Source: Pseudomonas sp. VD-NE ins
GTDB lineage: Bacteria > Pseudomonadota > Gammaproteobacteria > Pseudomonadales > Pseudomonadaceae
DNA: 64,000 nucleotides
Assembly (NCBI RefSeq): GCF_031882575.1
Contig: NZ_CP134772.1
Coordinates: 328,001 to 392,000 of the forward strand
Direction of reading: 5' to 3'
The position numbers and the translations under genes were made by a program. Below the pieces are notes generated by a model that worked only from the letters and a program-made list of their open reading frames with translations, was not told where the DNA came from and ran no database searches. Every line of letters begins with the position of its first letter. The first letter of the stretch is position 1. This document shows positions 62,406 to 64,000 of this stretch, in pieces.

Positions 62406-63374
62406 ATGAAATCGAACAAGACCCTGCTGACCACATTGCTGTCCATGGGCCTGTTGGCCAGTGCCGGTGCGACGCAAGCCGCCGGCTGGTGCGAATCGGG
62501 CAAACCGGTGAAGTTCGCCGGTCTGAACTGGGAAAGCGGCATGCTGCTGACCGATGTCCTGCAAGTGGTGCTGGAGAAAGGTTACGACTGCAAGACCGAC
62601 AGCCTGCCGGGCAACTCCATCACCATGGAAAACGCCCTGAGCAGCAACGATATTCAAGTGTTCGCCGAAGAATGGGTCGGCCGCAGCGAGGTCTGGAACA
62701 AGGCCGAGAAGGCCGGCAAGGTCGTCGGTGTCGGCGCTCCGGTCGTCGGCGCGGTGGAAGGCTGGTACGTGCCGCGCTACGTGATCGAAGGCGACGCCAA
62801 GCGCAAGCTTGAGCCGAAAGCCCCAGACCTGAAAAACATCGCCGACCTGGGCAAATACGCCGCCGTGTTCAAGGACGCTGAAGAGCCGTCCAAGGGCCGT
62901 TTCTACAACTGCCCGGCCGGCTGGACCTGCGAACTCGACAACAGCGAAATGCTGAAAAGCTACGGCCTCGAAAGCAGCTACACCAACTTCCGTCCGGGCA
63001 CCGGCCCGGCGCTGGATGCGGCGGTGCTGTCGAGCTACAAGCGTGGCGAGCCGATCCTGTTCTACTACTGGTCGCCAACCCCGCTGATGGGCCAGGTGGA
63101 TCTGGTCAAACTCGAAGAAAAACCGGGTGTCGACAAGACCGTAAGCATCAAGGTCGGCCTGTCGAAAACCTTCCACGACGAAGCCCCGGAACTGGTCGCC
63201 GTGCTGGAAAAGGTCAACCTGCCGATCGATCTGTTGAACCAGAATCTGGGCCGCATGGCCAAGGAACGTATCGAGTCGCCAAAACTGGCGAAAATCTTCC
63301 TCAAGGAACATCCTGAGGTCTGGCATGCGTGGGTCAGTGCAGACGCAGCCAAGAAAATCGACGCGGCGCTGTAG
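62406..63374 (+). CDS. hutX: ABC transporter substrate-binding protein HutX
   Basis: This 322-residue periplasmic protein has a signal peptide (about 1-25, ending GATQAA). The fold is that of glycine-betaine/proline-type (OpuAC) binding proteins: FAGLNWESGMLLTDVLQVVL, then FAEEWVGRSEVWNK and PGTGPALDAAVLSSY. In the hut cluster it serves histidine uptake together with the permease that follows. I chose the ATG at 62406 because the signal peptide begins there. Confidence 0.9.
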   Translation: MKSNKTLLTTLLSMGLLASAGATQAAGWCESGKPVKFAGLNWESGMLLTDVLQVVLEKGYDCKTDSLPGNSITMENALSSNDIQVFAEEWVGRSEVWNKAEKAGKVVGVGAPVVGAVEGWYVPRYVIEGDAKRKLEPKAPDLKNIADLGKYAAVFKDAEEPSKGRFYNCPAGWTCELDNSEMLKSYGLESSYTNFRPGTGPALDAAVLSSYKRGEPILFYYWSPTPLMGQVDLVKLEEKPGVDKTVSIKVGLSKTFHDEAPELVAVLEKVNLPIDLLNQNLGRMAKERIESPKLAKIFLKEHPEVWHAWVSADAAKKIDAAL

Positions 63375-63457
63375 GTCGATACCTCCCGGTCAACCGTGAG
63401 GCTGGCCGGGAGATATGCCGTAAACGCTTGATTGAGATTTCTGATTGAGAGCCGCTT

Positions 63458-64000
63458 ATGTTTCCCGAAAGCTTTACCTTTTCCATCGCCGACTGGGTCA
63501 ACGGTTGGGTCGATTCGCTGGTCACCAACTACGGTGATGTATTCCGCCATATCTCCGACACCCTGCTGTGGGCCATCGTCAACCTTGAAGGCTTGCTGCG
63601 CGCTGCGCCGTGGTGGTTAATGCTGGCGATCGTCGGTGTGGTTGCCTGGCACGCCACGCGCAAAGTCGTGACCACGGCGGTCATCGTCGGTCTATTGTTC
63701 CTGGTCGGCGCCGTTGGCTTGTGGGACAAACTCATGCAGACGCTGGCGCTGATGATGGTCGCGACGATCATTTCGGTGCTGATCGGCATCCCGCTGGGGA
63801 TCCTCTCGGCGCGCAGCAATCGCCTGCGTTCGGTGCTGATGCCGCTGCTCGACATCATGCAGACCATGCCCAGTTTCGTGTACCTGATCCCGGTGCTGAT
63901 GCTGTTCGGTCTGGGCAAGGTCCCGGCGATTTTCGCCACGGTGATCTACGCCGCACCGCCGCTGATTCGCCTGACTGATCTGGGTATTCGCCAGGTCGAC
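63458..64000 (+). CDS. hutW: ABC transporter permease HutW (partial, C-terminus beyond window)
   Basis: The first 181 residues start MFPESFTFSIADWVNGWVDS. Hydrophobic helices lie at about 48-66, 70-84 and 90-108, and the ProW/OpuAB-type segment IPLGILSARSNRLRSVLMPL is followed by LDIMQTMPSFVYLIP. The frame is open to the right edge. An ATPase (hutV) is expected next. The gap of 83 bases after hutX is free of other features. Confidence 0.9.
   Translation, partial: MFPESFTFSIADWVNGWVDSLVTNYGDVFRHISDTLLWAIVNLEGLLRAAPWWLMLAIVGVVAWHATRKVVTTAVIVGLLFLVGAVGLWDKLMQTLALMMVATIISVLIGIPLGILSARSNRLRSVLMPLLDIMQTMPSFVYLIPVLMLFGLGKVPAIFATVIYAAPPLIRLTDLGIRQVD

Overview
This 64 kb window is chromosomal DNA of a Pseudomonas, most likely of the P. 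fluorescens group. The evidence is the set of ordinary Pseudomonas neighbourhoods (hisB-hisH-DUF2164-hisA-hisF, gpmI-envC-ctpA, grxC-secB, glnA next to ntrBC, thiI-typA, the hut locus), the high-GC codon use, and several families of fluorescens-type REP palindromes between genes. Identifications come from reading protein motifs and gene context; no database search was run.

Layout. 1-3708 (minus): end of a biosynthetic operon, sbnA and sbnB (L-2,3-diaminopropionate synthesis) and a partial FAD/NAD(P)-binding protein that runs off the left edge. 4086-8348 (minus): tRNA-Phe with promoter and terminator, then yggX, mutY and asmA in overlapping order, and a GNAT protein. 8573-14561 (plus): an OFA-family MFS transporter, the hisB-H-A-F cluster with a DUF2164 gene inside it, and a periplasmic solute-binding protein. 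It meets a Vps62-like gene end to end. 16031-21232 (minus): cell-envelope genes yibQ-like, ctpA, envC, and gpmI. 21386-23615: rhodanese-like protein, grxC, secB, trmL and a small membrane protein.

23708-32457 is the clear accessory block. Three tandem paralogous genes encode large leucine-rich-repeat proteins of 1116, 663 and 821 residues. Each is preceded by the same ~65-nt leader with a small hairpin. After the LRRs each protein has a region that resembles the first part of a NEL (IpaH/SspH-type) E3 ubiquitin ligase domain but ends where the catalytic cysteine loop should begin. The block closes with a 78-bp tandem repeat, a terminator and a GC-rich inverted-repeat element. This is the best candidate for something undescribed.

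32498-45281: nitrogen control (ntrC, ntrB, two DUF4124 proteins, glnA with a sigma54 promoter), thiI, typA, a YkgJ-type cysteine-cluster protein and glycogen phosphorylase. 45536-55648: a DUF2339/DUF3999 membrane pair, fbp, DUF924, a chemoreceptor with an intact amino-acid-binding dCache motif, and two lipoproteins. 55767-64000: the histidine/urocanate utilisation locus hutF, hutC, hutD, hutU, a permease, hutX and the start of hutW. HutC-type operators lie between hutF and hutC and over the predicted start point of the hutU sigma54 promoter.

No rRNA, CRISPR array, insertion sequence or phage gene was seen.
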